Assembly: GCF_049977365.1 (NCBI RefSeq)
Contig: NZ_JBNGEN010000007.1
Span: forward strand, 62,001 to 126,000
Source: Brachymonas sp049977365
Lineage (GTDB): Bacteria > Pseudomonadota > Gammaproteobacteria > Burkholderiales > Burkholderiaceae_C
Reading direction: 5' to 3'
Length of the DNA: 64,000 nucleotides
Numbering within the stretch: position 1 is the first letter of the stretch; every line of letters starts with the position of its first letter. A program made the translations under genes and the position numbers. Under the pieces are notes generated by a model. The model saw nothing but the letters and a program-made list of their open reading frames with translations. It was not told the DNA's origin and searched no databases. Positions 53,993 through 61,796 of the stretch are shown one piece after another.

Positions 53993-54505
53993 ATGAAAGC
54001 CTCCCTGCGTAAAGCCCAGCAAGGTTTCACCCTGATCGAACTGATGATCGTGGTGGCCATCATCGGTATCCTGGCCGCCATTGCCATTCCTCAGTATCAG
54101 ACCTATGTGGCCAAGTCGCAAGTGGCTCGTGCCATGGAAGAAACTGGTGCGCTCAAGACAGCCTATGAAGATTGCCTGAATAATGGGCAGACGGCTGTAG
54201 GTGCATGTAATATGGGTGCAACAAAATCCAATATTATCGATTTTACAGCTCCTTTGTCGTTGGGAACTACGGGTTCTGATTCAACTAACACTGTAGCTCT
54301 GACTCCCGATGGGACGATCAGTGCAACGTTTGCGGGTAATGCATCTTCTGCTCTGACCTCTGGTACGGCCAAGACCATTACGTGGACGCGGACTACTGAT
54401 GGCAGCTGGTCTTGCTCTACTACGGCAGATGCCAAGTACAAGCCTGCTGGATGTTCTGGCGCTGCTGCTGCTGCTTCTGCTGCTTCTGCTGCTTCTGCTC
54501 CCTGA
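53993..54505 (+). CDS. pilA: Type IV major pilin with Ala/Ser-repeat C-terminus
   Basis: A 170-residue prepilin. The leader MKASLRKAQQG is followed by the class IVa start FTLIELMIVVAIIGILAAIA, with cleavage after Gly and the conserved Glu5. The globular part has cysteine pairs (YEDCLNN/VGACNMG and SWSCSTT/PAGCSG). The protein ends in Ala5 then (Ser-Ala-Ala)n, encoded by GCT-rich trinucleotides and three 9-bp GCTGCTTCT units (54470-54496). A C-terminal serine tail is what TfpO-type enzymes glycosylate in Pseudomonas pilins, and such an enzyme is encoded next. A sigma-54 promoter lies upstream and a terminator downstream. Confidence 0.93.
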   Translation: MKASLRKAQQGFTLIELMIVVAIIGILAAIAIPQYQTYVAKSQVARAMEETGALKTAYEDCLNNGQTAVGACNMGATKSNIIDFTAPLSLGTTGSDSTNTVALTPDGTISATFAGNASSALTSGTAKTITWTRTTDGSWSCSTTADAKYKPAGCSGAAAAASAASAASAP

Positions 54506-54528
54506 TATTCAGCTTCTTGCTTGAATGC

Positions 54529-54557
54529 AAAAAGGAAGGCTTGGCCTTCCTTTTTTT
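54529..54557 (+). terminator. Terminator between pilA and the tfpO-like gene
   Basis: AAAAAGGAAGGC (54529-54540) pairs with GCCTTCCTTTTT (54544-54555) and ends in a run of T. It lies 24 bp after the pilA stop and 12 bp before the next ATG. It should make pilin mRNA far more abundant than the downstream glycosyltransferase mRNA, with read-through supplying the latter. Confidence 0.85.
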
Positions 54558-54568
54558 ATGGAGCCGTC

Positions 54569-56086
54569 ATGTCTTATGTGGTAGGGATCTTTGTCCTGTG
54601 TCTGGTGCTGGGCCCCAATGTGTCGAGCTTCTGGGCGGGCAATGTGGGGGTCTATGACATGCAGCGTTTACTGCTCTGTCTGGCTGTGACACTGGGAGCA
54701 GTGCGGGCATGTGCAAGGCTGGCGGGAAGCGCTCCTGGGGCAGGCCGGTGTGGCAGGCACAATGGAAATTTGCGCGGGCCAAGCAGTCAGGCGCAGCAGG
54801 TGTGGGGCGGTTTGGGATTGATTGCCTGCATGGGGCTGTGGTCCGCCTCTTTGGCCGCATCGCCGCGTCATGCACTGGCCGAATATGCGTTGTATGTGCT
54901 GCTGGGGGTGTCGGTTGTGCAGATGGCGCAGGAAGCGCGCAAGGCGTCCGTGCGCCGGGGAGTGTTGTGGGCCTTGGGCGGGGCCTGTCTGTTGCATGAG
55001 TCCAAGAGTCTGGTGTTTTATGCATGGTGGCTGGCAGATCGCATGACGCTGACGCCTGACCCGTTCATGGTGGGGTTTTCCAACATGCGTTTTGTCAATC
55101 ACTTTCAGACTGCGACACTGCCGCTGCTGGCGCTTTTGACAACGACTTATGTTCCCACACGGAAGTGGCGCGTGGTGAGCTGGGGGGTGACGGCACTGTG
55201 GTGGGCGCTGGCTTTTGTGCTGGGAGGGCGTGGCACCCAGCTGGGCATGGCAGCCGGGTGTGGAATGTGTCTGGTTCTGTTTGGGCAACGTGCCTGGACA
55301 GCAGGCTATCTGCGACACATGGTGGGGGCCTGTCTGGCAGGAGTGGTGCTGGCATGGTGCTTGCAGTGGGCCATTCCTTACGCTGTTACCGGGCATATGT
55401 CAGATGATTTTCTGTTCGGCAAGCTCAATCGGCTGGAAGATGGGGGCTCAATCCAGACACGTCTGGCTTTGTGGAGAGCTGCATGGGGCATGTTTCTACA
55501 GCATCCCTTGCTGGGTGCAGGACCGATGCACTTTGCTGCATTGCCGAATGCCATGCATCTCGATGCCTCTGCTCCGCACAACTGGGTTCTGCAAATCGCT
55601 GCCGAGTGGGGCGGCATAGTGCTGCTTGCCGTGCTCATGCTGCTGGGAATGGCCGTCAAGGGAATCATGCATACCCGTGTGTGGGTGCGTGAAGGCGACA
55701 TAACGCCTGCCAAACAGGAGTGGATGGCATATTGCACTGCATTTTTTGCCCTGTGGACAGATGGCTTGGTGTCGAATACCTTCATGGTTCCCATTATTCT
55801 GACTACGGTGGCAGTGGTATTTGCACTCATGTTGGGTATGGCGAATGAGCACGGATGGATGGAAGATATTCTGGCGCCCTCCATCGCACAGGGGGGAGGA
55901 GCATGGCAGCGGGTGCTTGTGGGCAGCTGTTGGATGGCCATGGCCTGCATTCTGTGGGTGGGCATGTGGCCCGAAACAGTGCTGGCCCTGCACGGATGGA
56001 TACGGCCCGATTTTGCCCCTGATGAAATACGCTGGTTCAGACCAAGATGGTTTCTTGATGGGCATTTCGATGTGCCGGGCACCTGA
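54569..56086 (+). CDS. Wzy/WaaL-like pilin O-oligosaccharyltransferase (TfpO/PilO-like)
   Basis: A 505-residue inner-membrane protein with about twelve hydrophobic helices. The Wzy_C-type ligase region (about residues 200-300) contains LGGRGTQLGMAAGCGMCLVL and, later, RLALWRAAWGMFLQHPLLGA then GPMHFAALPNA and SAPHNWVLQIAAEWG. The His in PHNW is the candidate catalytic residue of the large periplasmic loop. This is the pattern of O-antigen ligases and pilin glycosyltransferases. Location between two pilin genes indicates pilin modification. The ATG at 54569 has GGAG upstream; a TTG at 54521 is inside the terminator and rejected. Confidence 0.85.
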   Translation: MSYVVGIFVLCLVLGPNVSSFWAGNVGVYDMQRLLLCLAVTLGAVRACARLAGSAPGAGRCGRHNGNLRGPSSQAQQVWGGLGLIACMGLWSASLAASPRHALAEYALYVLLGVSVVQMAQEARKASVRRGVLWALGGACLLHESKSLVFYAWWLADRMTLTPDPFMVGFSNMRFVNHFQTATLPLLALLTTTYVPTRKWRVVSWGVTALWWALAFVLGGRGTQLGMAAGCGMCLVLFGQRAWTAGYLRHMVGACLAGVVLAWCLQWAIPYAVTGHMSDDFLFGKLNRLEDGGSIQTRLALWRAAWGMFLQHPLLGAGPMHFAALPNAMHLDASAPHNWVLQIAAEWGGIVLLAVLMLLGMAVKGIMHTRVWVREGDITPAKQEWMAYCTAFFALWTDGLVSNTFMVPIILTTVAVVFALMLGMANEHGWMEDILAPSIAQGGGAWQRVLVGSCWMAMACILWVGMWPETVLALHGWIRPDFAPDEIRWFRPRWFLDGHFDVPGT

Positions 56087-56199
56087 TGGCGTCAGGGTAT
56101 TTGGGGTGTGCATGGCATGCAACTTGCTGGGTGTGCCACGGGAGGCTCTCGATGCATGCATCAAGAGGGCGATGAATAAATATAAATTAATCAGTCATC

Positions 56200-56706
56200 A
56201 TGAAAGAACACAGTCTGCAATCCATCAGAGGTTTTACGCTCATTGAGCTGATGATCGTGGTGGCCATCATAGGTATTCTGGCTGCCTTGGCTTTGCCTCA
56301 GTATCAGCGGTATGTGATTCGTTCTCAAATATCGCGGGTAGTGTATGAAGCCGGGTCGCAGAAAGTGGCTGTAGAAGACTGCATCAATAATGGACAGCTT
56401 ACGGTGGGCACAAGTGGCATGTGCAAGGGCCTGGCCACGGGGTCCAATCTGATGGCCAATGGGGGCAACATGTTCAATGGCGGAGCTCCGGCTGCAGGGC
56501 TGGGTGTGCCCACGCTGGCGTTCGGCAGCACGGGCAGGGCCGCGCAGGTAGTGGCTGTCATGGGCAATCAGGTCAGCCCGCTGGTGGTGGGCAAGAAAGT
56601 TGCCTGGTCACGGGCAGATAACGGCAGCTGGGGCTGCGCTACGGATGCAGATGCACAGTTCGCTCCGCCGGAATGCCCACATGGCTCGATTCCGGCACTG
56701 CCCTGA
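56200..56706 (+). CDS. Second type IV pilin
   Basis: A 168-residue prepilin with leader MKEHSLQSIRG and mature start FTLIELMIVVAIIGILAALA, nearly identical to the first pilin over 20 residues and divergent later. The globular part has cysteines in VEDCINNGQ, SGMCKGLA, SWGCATD and PPECPHG. It ends PHGSIPALP, without the Ala/Ser tail, so it may escape the glycosylation expected for the first pilin. No sigma-54 promoter like that at 53894 is visible upstream. An alternative or minor pilin subunit is likely. About 110 bp separate it from the glycosyltransferase gene. Confidence 0.9.
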   Translation: MKEHSLQSIRGFTLIELMIVVAIIGILAALALPQYQRYVIRSQISRVVYEAGSQKVAVEDCINNGQLTVGTSGMCKGLATGSNLMANGGNMFNGGAPAAGLGVPTLAFGSTGRAAQVVAVMGNQVSPLVVGKKVAWSRADNGSWGCATDADAQFAPPECPHGSIPALP

Positions 56707-56834
56707 GGCGATAGGGCAGTGTGCATGTCGGTTGATGGGGGAGGGACATTCATGCTCAAGAAGACTTATCTGTTTCGCTGTAGAGTGATGACATCGAAAA
56801 TCGTAAATTCACTGTTGTGACGGAGGTTGGTGGC

Positions 56835-57125
56835 ATGACTGCCAGAGATGCTGAATCAGCGCTGCTTGCCCGGTGCTCCGCTGTCGCACGGGAGGTTGCG
56901 CAGTCCGCGCAGGATCAACGCGAGGCCAATGTGTTCCGCTTGGCTGCGATGGTCGTTCAGTCGCGATTTCCCAGCGAGTCGATGTGCTTGATGCGAGCGA
57001 GCGAGCGGTACTTCGACTCGCACCCGAACGAACGACTTGCACCGGCTGATGTTGTCAGGAAGGGCTGGGTTCTGAGCCTTCCTCGCCTGTGTGACATGCT
57101 GAGCCACCGACTTCACGGGCATTGA
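56835..57125 (+). CDS. Small unrecognised protein, partner of nucleotidyltransferase
   Basis: A 96-residue cytoplasmic protein (MTARDAESALLARCSAVARE onward) with no signal peptide or membrane helix and a predicted alpha-helical profile. GGAGG stands 8 nt before the ATG at 56835. It ends 4 bp before the nucleotidyltransferase gene, so the two are probably co-translated. I do not recognise the family. The position fits an antitoxin-like or adapter component of a two-gene cassette. Codon use is less GC-biased than the core genes, suggesting acquisition. Confidence 0.6.
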   Translation: MTARDAESALLARCSAVAREVAQSAQDQREANVFRLAAMVVQSRFPSESMCLMRASERYFDSHPNERLAPADVVRKGWVLSLPRLCDMLSHRLHGH

Positions 57126-57129
57126 ATCC

Positions 57130-57717
57130 ATGGTGACGACACAAGCATTCCATACTCGCACGGCTTTGGCGGAAGGTCTGCGAGAGTTGTTCAAGCAACT
57201 TGAGGAACGGCTTTCGCTGCGCAGCCCGGTTAACGTCTACCTGGCTGGGGGAATGGCTGTCCATCTTTACACAGCCAGTCGCGTCACGACCGATGTGGAC
57301 GCGGAGTTCGGAGGTCGTGTTTACCTTCCGAACGATCTGATGGTCGAGGTGACTCTGGAGGACGGCACCCAGCAAGTCGTCTATTTCGACACCAACTACA
57401 ACTCGACCTTTGCGCTGATGCACGAGGACTATCTGGACGACTCCATCCCTGTAGACTTCGGCATGGATCAGATTCGTGTCCACGTCCTCTCTCCCGTCGA
57501 TCTCGCGGTGAGCAAAATCGCCCGCTTTGCTGACAACGACAAGGATGACATTGCTGCATTGGTAAGGCTTGGCCTGACCAGCGCAGACGAGATTGAACAT
57601 CGCGCAACAAGCGCCTTGGCGGGCTATGTTGGTGGTCAGGCGATGCTGCAACTGAACCTGCGGGATGCCGTCGCCTTGGCTCGCGAGGTCGAAAGCGAAC
57701 GGGTGGCCGCGCAGTGA
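57130..57717 (+). CDS. DUF6036/AbiEii-like nucleotidyltransferase
   Basis: A 195-residue protein of the minimal nucleotidyltransferase type. NVYLAGGMAVHLYTASRVTT then DVDAEFGG (about residues 38-62) gives the GG-x-hydrophobic and DxD arrangement, and a further acid lies in IPVDFGMDQIRVHVLSPVDL (about 110-128), followed by KIARFADNDKDDIAALVR. Proteins like this act as toxins or antitoxins in AbiE- and MNT-type systems. It lies 4 bp after the small partner gene. Substrate (tRNA, protein) is unknown. Confidence 0.78.
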   Translation: MVTTQAFHTRTALAEGLRELFKQLEERLSLRSPVNVYLAGGMAVHLYTASRVTTDVDAEFGGRVYLPNDLMVEVTLEDGTQQVVYFDTNYNSTFALMHEDYLDDSIPVDFGMDQIRVHVLSPVDLAVSKIARFADNDKDDIAALVRLGLTSADEIEHRATSALAGYVGGQAMLQLNLRDAVALAREVESERVAAQ

Positions 57718-58048
57718 TTGACCGAACTGCCTCTTCTCGAAAAGCATGCGGGAGCGGCATTCACCTTTTGGCGGCACGCCACCGAGGCCATGAAGGCGCA
57801 TGGCGCTGGTGGCATGAACTGGGCTGATATCGAGCACAGAACCATCCTCGAAAGCATTTCTGAGCATGGGCAACCCGCCTCTGATGGTGCGGATGTGATC
57901 TGCCAGCACAGTCCGGGGGCCGTGACGAAGGCAAGACGACCTGCGTGCCTTGGTTGAAAGGCTCGCACCTGAACTTCAAGCGCAATATGCCAAGGCGCGA
58001 GGCGAGAAAGGGTGTGAATCATCCAGCTGGCTGGGTGCAAATGTGTAA
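57718..58048 (+). pseudogene. Frameshifted third gene of the nucleotidyltransferase cassette
   Basis: Directly after the nucleotidyltransferase stop, a TTG-started frame reads MTELPLLEKHAGAAFTFWRH and then AGGMNWADIEHRTILESISE to KAR at about 57932. There the sensible protein continues in the next frame as DDLRALVERLAPELQAQYAK then ARGEKGCESSSWLGANV, stopping at 58046-58048. One surplus base (or two missing) separates the frames. About 110 residues, no recognised family. Could be an inactivated accessory component or a sequencing error. Confidence 0.5.
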
Positions 58049-58407
58049 ATCGGCGTGCACTGTGTGGGTTTGTGGCAGCGCCAAGGGGCTATGGAGCTGA
58101 GCTGGTTGGTGCATGAAACTGCGGGGCCTGCCGCCATGGATCAGTCTCGCTGGAGCCGCTGACTCAGTATGTGATCCAGCCCGAGGCAGGCTGGTGGATA
58201 TCCATTCTTGTCAGACTCGGTCTCTCTGGCAGTCATGGGCCTTGCTTCTCGTGGAGGGCGGTGACTGGCAAGAATACGCTCTGCATCAGGGCGTCATGGC
58301 TTTGCTGCATGCACCACTTTCCTTGTCTGGAGGCAATACACGCAGACGGCCATGCGCTGTATAGGTGGCTATACTTCGCTCATCTGACGAGCAACAGGAG
58401 CACTTCG
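58049..58407. promoter_or_regulatory. modA control region with a ModE-like box
   Basis: CGCTGTATA-GGTGG-CTATACTTCG at 58357-58380 resembles the ModE operator (CGCTATATA then TATATAGCG half-sites). It lies 28 bp upstream of the modA ATG, so molybdate-bound ModE would repress transcription. A modE gene is at 63278. The rest of the 360-bp region shows no gene. Confidence 0.65.
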
Positions 58408-59181
58408 ATGCGGATGACCAGGCTGATGAACAGGCGGATCGGGATGGCAGTGGCGGCGGTGTGGCTGCTGGGGGGGAGCGTGGCGGCGCAGGCGGCCGAG
58501 ATCACGGTGTCGGCTGCGGCGAGTCTGACCAATGCTTTCCGTGAGGTGGGGCAGGCCTACGAGCGGCGGTATCCGGGGGCGCGGGTGCACTTCAACTTCG
58601 GTGGGTCGGGGGCGCTGCTGCAGCAGATGGCCAAGGGCGCACCGGTGGATGTGTTTGCCTCGGCTGACGAGGAGACGATGAACCAGGCGCAGCAGCACGG
58701 ACTGGTACGGGCCGATGCGAGGCGCGATTTTGCCCGCAACGCACTGGTGCTGATCGTGCCGGCCGACAGCCGCCTGGCGCTGCACCGTGTGGAGGATCTG
58801 GCGCAGCCGGGTGTGCACCGGGTGGCGGTGGGCAATCCGGCGAGTGTGCCGGTAGGGCGTTACAGCATGATGGTGCTGGGGCGCCTGAAGAGCTGGCCGC
58901 AGATTCAGCCGCGCGTGATCCATGCCGCCAATGTGCGGCAGGCGCTGGACTATGTGGCCCGTGGCGAGGTGGATGCCGGGCTGGTGTACCGCACGGATGC
59001 GGCCATCATGCCGGGCAAGGTGAAGGTGGCAGCCACGGTGCCCCTGCCGGTGGCGATCCGTTACCCGATCGCGTCCACCACGGGCAGCTCGCAGCAGGTG
59101 GAGGCGCGGCGCTTTGTGCAGTTTGTGCTGACGCCCGAGGCGCAGGCACTGCTGGCCCGCTACGGCTTTGGCCGGCCGTGA
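58408..59181 (+). CDS. modA: Molybdate ABC transporter, periplasmic binding protein
   Basis: A 257-residue binding protein with a signal peptide (about residues 1-30, ending AAQAA before EITVSAAASL). ModA markers are AASLTNAFREVGQAYERRYP, HFNFGGSGALLQQMAKGAPV then DVFASADEETMNQA (about 50-85) and the C-terminal LVYRTDAAIMPGKVKVAATV. It captures molybdate or tungstate for ModBC. CAGGAG stands upstream of the ATG at 58408. Two foreign genes separate it from modB. Confidence 0.93.
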   Translation: MRMTRLMNRRIGMAVAAVWLLGGSVAAQAAEITVSAAASLTNAFREVGQAYERRYPGARVHFNFGGSGALLQQMAKGAPVDVFASADEETMNQAQQHGLVRADARRDFARNALVLIVPADSRLALHRVEDLAQPGVHRVAVGNPASVPVGRYSMMVLGRLKSWPQIQPRVIHAANVRQALDYVARGEVDAGLVYRTDAAIMPGKVKVAATVPLPVAIRYPIASTTGSSQQVEARRFVQFVLTPEAQALLARYGFGRP

Positions 59182-59344
59182 GGGGCTGACTGCAGGCAGG
59201 GATGGATGCTGTGCGGCAGCGGTGAGTGGTTGTGGGTCTTGTGTGTGCTTTGCGTGGGGGCACGGTCTGCTGCGCGATGGAGCCCAGAGGCTTCGGGTAC
59301 AGTGCAGGGGGTAGCTCTTTTCCAGCTTTTTGCAGGGGCATTGT

Positions 59345-59782
59345 GTGAGTCGACCAGGAAATAATCCCAAACGCCGTATCGTGCGCGCGGATATGCTCAG
59401 TGACGCTGCGAAGCAGCGCCTCGAAAAGGCAGTGCGTTATGTGGGCAGCGGCCATCACAAGCGCAATCCTGCTGATTACGGGTTGCTGCGAACCAATCCA
59501 CGGCCCACAAAGTCGTTGTGCGATCTGGTGCGTGTCGTGACGCTTGACGAGGCGCGATCGCTGATGAAAGCGGGTATTGGATGGGGTTTGGTCAGTGAGC
59601 TGCGTCAGGATGGGTTTCCCAAGTACATCTGGAGTGTTTCAGAGTGCGGGGAGGTGTTCGAGGCCAAGACAGATGCACATGGCACGGGGGAGTATCACGG
59701 GTATCCACTCGAAAATGAGGATGCCATGCATCTGTATGTCACGTCGGTTTGGAAGGAACGATGTCAACACGCTGGTCAATAA
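59345..59782 (+). CDS. Small unrecognised protein, first gene of a module inside mod
   Basis: A 145-residue soluble protein. Sequence landmarks are LEKAVRYVGSGHHKRNPADY (about residues 27-46), TLDEARSLMKAGIGWGLVSE (about 70-89), FPKYIWSVSECGEVFEAKTD (about 96-115), and GTGEYHGYPLENEDAM (about 117-132). I recall related small proteins beside ImmA/IrrE-like genes, but no function is known to me. The GTG at 59345 has AGGGGC upstream. Its last 22 nt overlap the next gene, implying coupled translation. The genes here are less GC-biased in codon use than modA and modB. Confidence 0.7.
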   Translation: MSRPGNNPKRRIVRADMLSDAAKQRLEKAVRYVGSGHHKRNPADYGLLRTNPRPTKSLCDLVRVVTLDEARSLMKAGIGWGLVSELRQDGFPKYIWSVSECGEVFEAKTDAHGTGEYHGYPLENEDAMHLYVTSVWKERCQHAGQ

Positions 59783-61086
59783 AAACGGATTGGGCATGGC
59801 TGGAGTCCGGCTCGCCAGAGGAGCGGGCCGGATTTGCTGCGATCGACATTACAGCCTATGGCACTTGCCTCACGGAAGGGCATGACCGTCTTCTGCAGAG
59901 TGTGCGCAGGGCTCCCTTTCTTTCTGCGTACCATCTTGCCGAATGGCTGGCCTGGAATTGGTGGCGTTTGCGCTGGGAGCCATGGAAAGCCTCCATGGAG
60001 TGGAGGCTTTCGCACGAAATGACGAGCATAGGCAGCGGCTATATCTGGCCCCATATCAGCGTGCTGTCGGATGGTACGGATGTCACGTTGTGCGCCAGAC
60101 CCACGCCGGAACGGCAGCGCACGCCTTATCGTTATATCAGCGATGCGGTGAGTGTGATTCCGGGAACGGATTTCGAGACCGAGGTCGATCTGTTCATCGA
60201 GACGGTTTTGCGACGGCTGAAGGATTGTGGAGTTGCCAGGACCAATCTGGAGACAGTGTGGCAGTCTGTGCTCGAAGAACGGCAGGATGCCGCCTTGTAC
60301 TGGCGCAGAAAGATCGAAGCCCTGCTCGGCGAAGATCCCGGAGAGATGGATGTGAATTTGCTGCAGCACCTGTTGGATGAATCAAGGCAGATCGGGACTT
60401 CTGCCATTGAGGAAATTGCAGCCAATCGTGTCGAAGGGCAGGCGGTGCCGGATGTCGGGGCACTTCTTGCGCATGTGCGCCGTGTGGGTACCGTAGCGCG
60501 ATCTGGGGGGCGGGCGCATGTGGATGTGTGCAAGGTACGGGAGGCTGATGCGCAGAAAACCGATGTGCAGAAAACTCCGGCATGGAAGATAGGCGCCGAC
60601 GCGGCCCATGCGTTACGGGCACATCTGCAACTGGACCCGGACAGGCCAGTATCCAATCAGGTGCTGACAGATTGCTATGGAGTGCCCGTATCCATTCTGG
60701 ATGCCCGGGCCGATGTTCCTCCAATGGATCTTTCACTGTCTTTTGCAGAAACGCAGGGGCAGGATAGGGTGCTGCTGCGCTCCCGGTGGGAGACGGGGCG
60801 TCGGTTTGAATTGGCAAGGCTGCTCGGCGATAGTGTCGTGTACGTTACCCGTGAGCCCATGCGCCCAGCCACACGGTCGAGTACCTATCGGCAGAAGGTG
60901 CAGCGCGCTTTTGCGGCCGAGCTGCTTTGCCCGTTCAGGGCAGTGGACGATATGCTGGGGGCAGATTGTTCGATGGAAAATCAGCAGGATGTCGCGCACC
61001 ATTTCGGAGTGTCCGCTTTAACGGTTCGCTCCTTGCTCGTGAGTCATGGTCGCATGAGCCGCAGCGAATTTGACGAAGGGTACTGA
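59761..61086 (+). CDS. Degenerate ImmA/IrrE-like protein, second gene of the module
   Basis: A 441-residue protein with no signal peptide. The N-terminal half (AEWLAWNWWRLRWEPWKASM, then GSGYIWPHISVLSDGTDVTL at about residues 62-110) is a distinctive Trp-rich domain. The C-terminal third resembles ImmA/IrrE metallopeptidases: GRRFELARLLGDSVVYVTRE (about 345-364), STYRQKVQRAFAAELLCPFR and a terminal helix-turn-helix-like VAHHFGVSALTVRSLL. The zinc motif HExxH expected at the ELARLLGD position is absent, so proteolysis is unlikely. GGAAGGA precedes ATG 59761. A sensor or regulator, possibly for phage defence or toxin control, is inferred only from family and context. Confidence 0.65.
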   Translation: MSTRWSIKTDWAWLESGSPEERAGFAAIDITAYGTCLTEGHDRLLQSVRRAPFLSAYHLAEWLAWNWWRLRWEPWKASMEWRLSHEMTSIGSGYIWPHISVLSDGTDVTLCARPTPERQRTPYRYISDAVSVIPGTDFETEVDLFIETVLRRLKDCGVARTNLETVWQSVLEERQDAALYWRRKIEALLGEDPGEMDVNLLQHLLDESRQIGTSAIEEIAANRVEGQAVPDVGALLAHVRRVGTVARSGGRAHVDVCKVREADAQKTDVQKTPAWKIGADAAHALRAHLQLDPDRPVSNQVLTDCYGVPVSILDARADVPPMDLSLSFAETQGQDRVLLRSRWETGRRFELARLLGDSVVYVTREPMRPATRSSTYRQKVQRAFAAELLCPFRAVDDMLGADCSMENQQDVAHHFGVSALTVRSLLVSHGRMSRSEFDEGY

Positions 61087-61113
61087 CATGGGGCCTTGCA
61101 GGAGGGGGGCCGT

Positions 61114-61791
61114 ATGGACGAGCCGGTGACGGTGGCGCTGGAGCTGTCGCTGCGGGTGGCGGGGCTGGCCACTGCGGTGGATCTGGTGCTGGGGGTGGCG
61201 CTGGGCTGGCTGCTGGCGCGGCGGCGCTTTCCGGGGCGGGATGTGCTCGATACGGTGTGCACCCTGCCGATGGTGCTGCCGCCGACGGTGCTTGGCTATT
61301 ACCTGCTGGTGCTGCTGGGCTCTCGGGGGTGGCTGGGCGGCTGGCTGCAGGAGGTGTTCGGCATTCATCTGATCTTTACCTGGCAGGGAGCCGTGGTGGC
61401 GGCTGCCGTGGTGGCGTTTCCGCTGGTGTTCAAGCCGGCACGCGCAGCCTTCGAGGCGGTGGATGGGCATCTGGAACAGGCCGCGCGGGTGCTGGGCGTG
61501 AGCGAGTGGGGCATTTTCTGGCGGGTGACGCTGCCGCTTGCCTGGCGCGGCATTCTGGCGGGGTTGCTGCTGGCCTTTGCGCGGGCTCTGGGTGAGTTCG
61601 GGGCCACGCTGATGGTGGCCGGGAGCATTCCGGGCAAGACGCAGACGCTTTCGATTGCCGTGTACGAGGCGGTGCAGGCCGGGCAGGACGATGTGGCCAA
61701 CCGGCTGGTGGTGCTGATTTCGGTGGTGTGCGTGGTGGTGCTGCTGTCGGCGGGCCGGCTCGCCCCCGGGCGGCTGGCGCGGCAGGAGTGA
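61114..61791 (+). CDS. modB: Molybdate ABC transporter permease
   Basis: A 225-residue inner-membrane permease with five to six helices. Markers are LPMVLPPTVLGYYLLVLLGS (about residues 52-71) and the ATPase-contacting EAA loop LEQAARVLGVSEWGIFWRVT then PLAWRGILAGLLLAFARALG and EFGATLMVAGSIPGKTQTL (about 125-180). It pairs with ModC and ModA. GGAGGGGG precedes the ATG at 61114. It lies 27 bp after the inserted module and so may be transcribed through it. Confidence 0.93.
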   Translation: MDEPVTVALELSLRVAGLATAVDLVLGVALGWLLARRRFPGRDVLDTVCTLPMVLPPTVLGYYLLVLLGSRGWLGGWLQEVFGIHLIFTWQGAVVAAAVVAFPLVFKPARAAFEAVDGHLEQAARVLGVSEWGIFWRVTLPLAWRGILAGLLLAFARALGEFGATLMVAGSIPGKTQTLSIAVYEAVQAGQDDVANRLVVLISVVCVVVLLSAGRLAPGRLARQE

Positions 61792-61796
61792 CGGTC

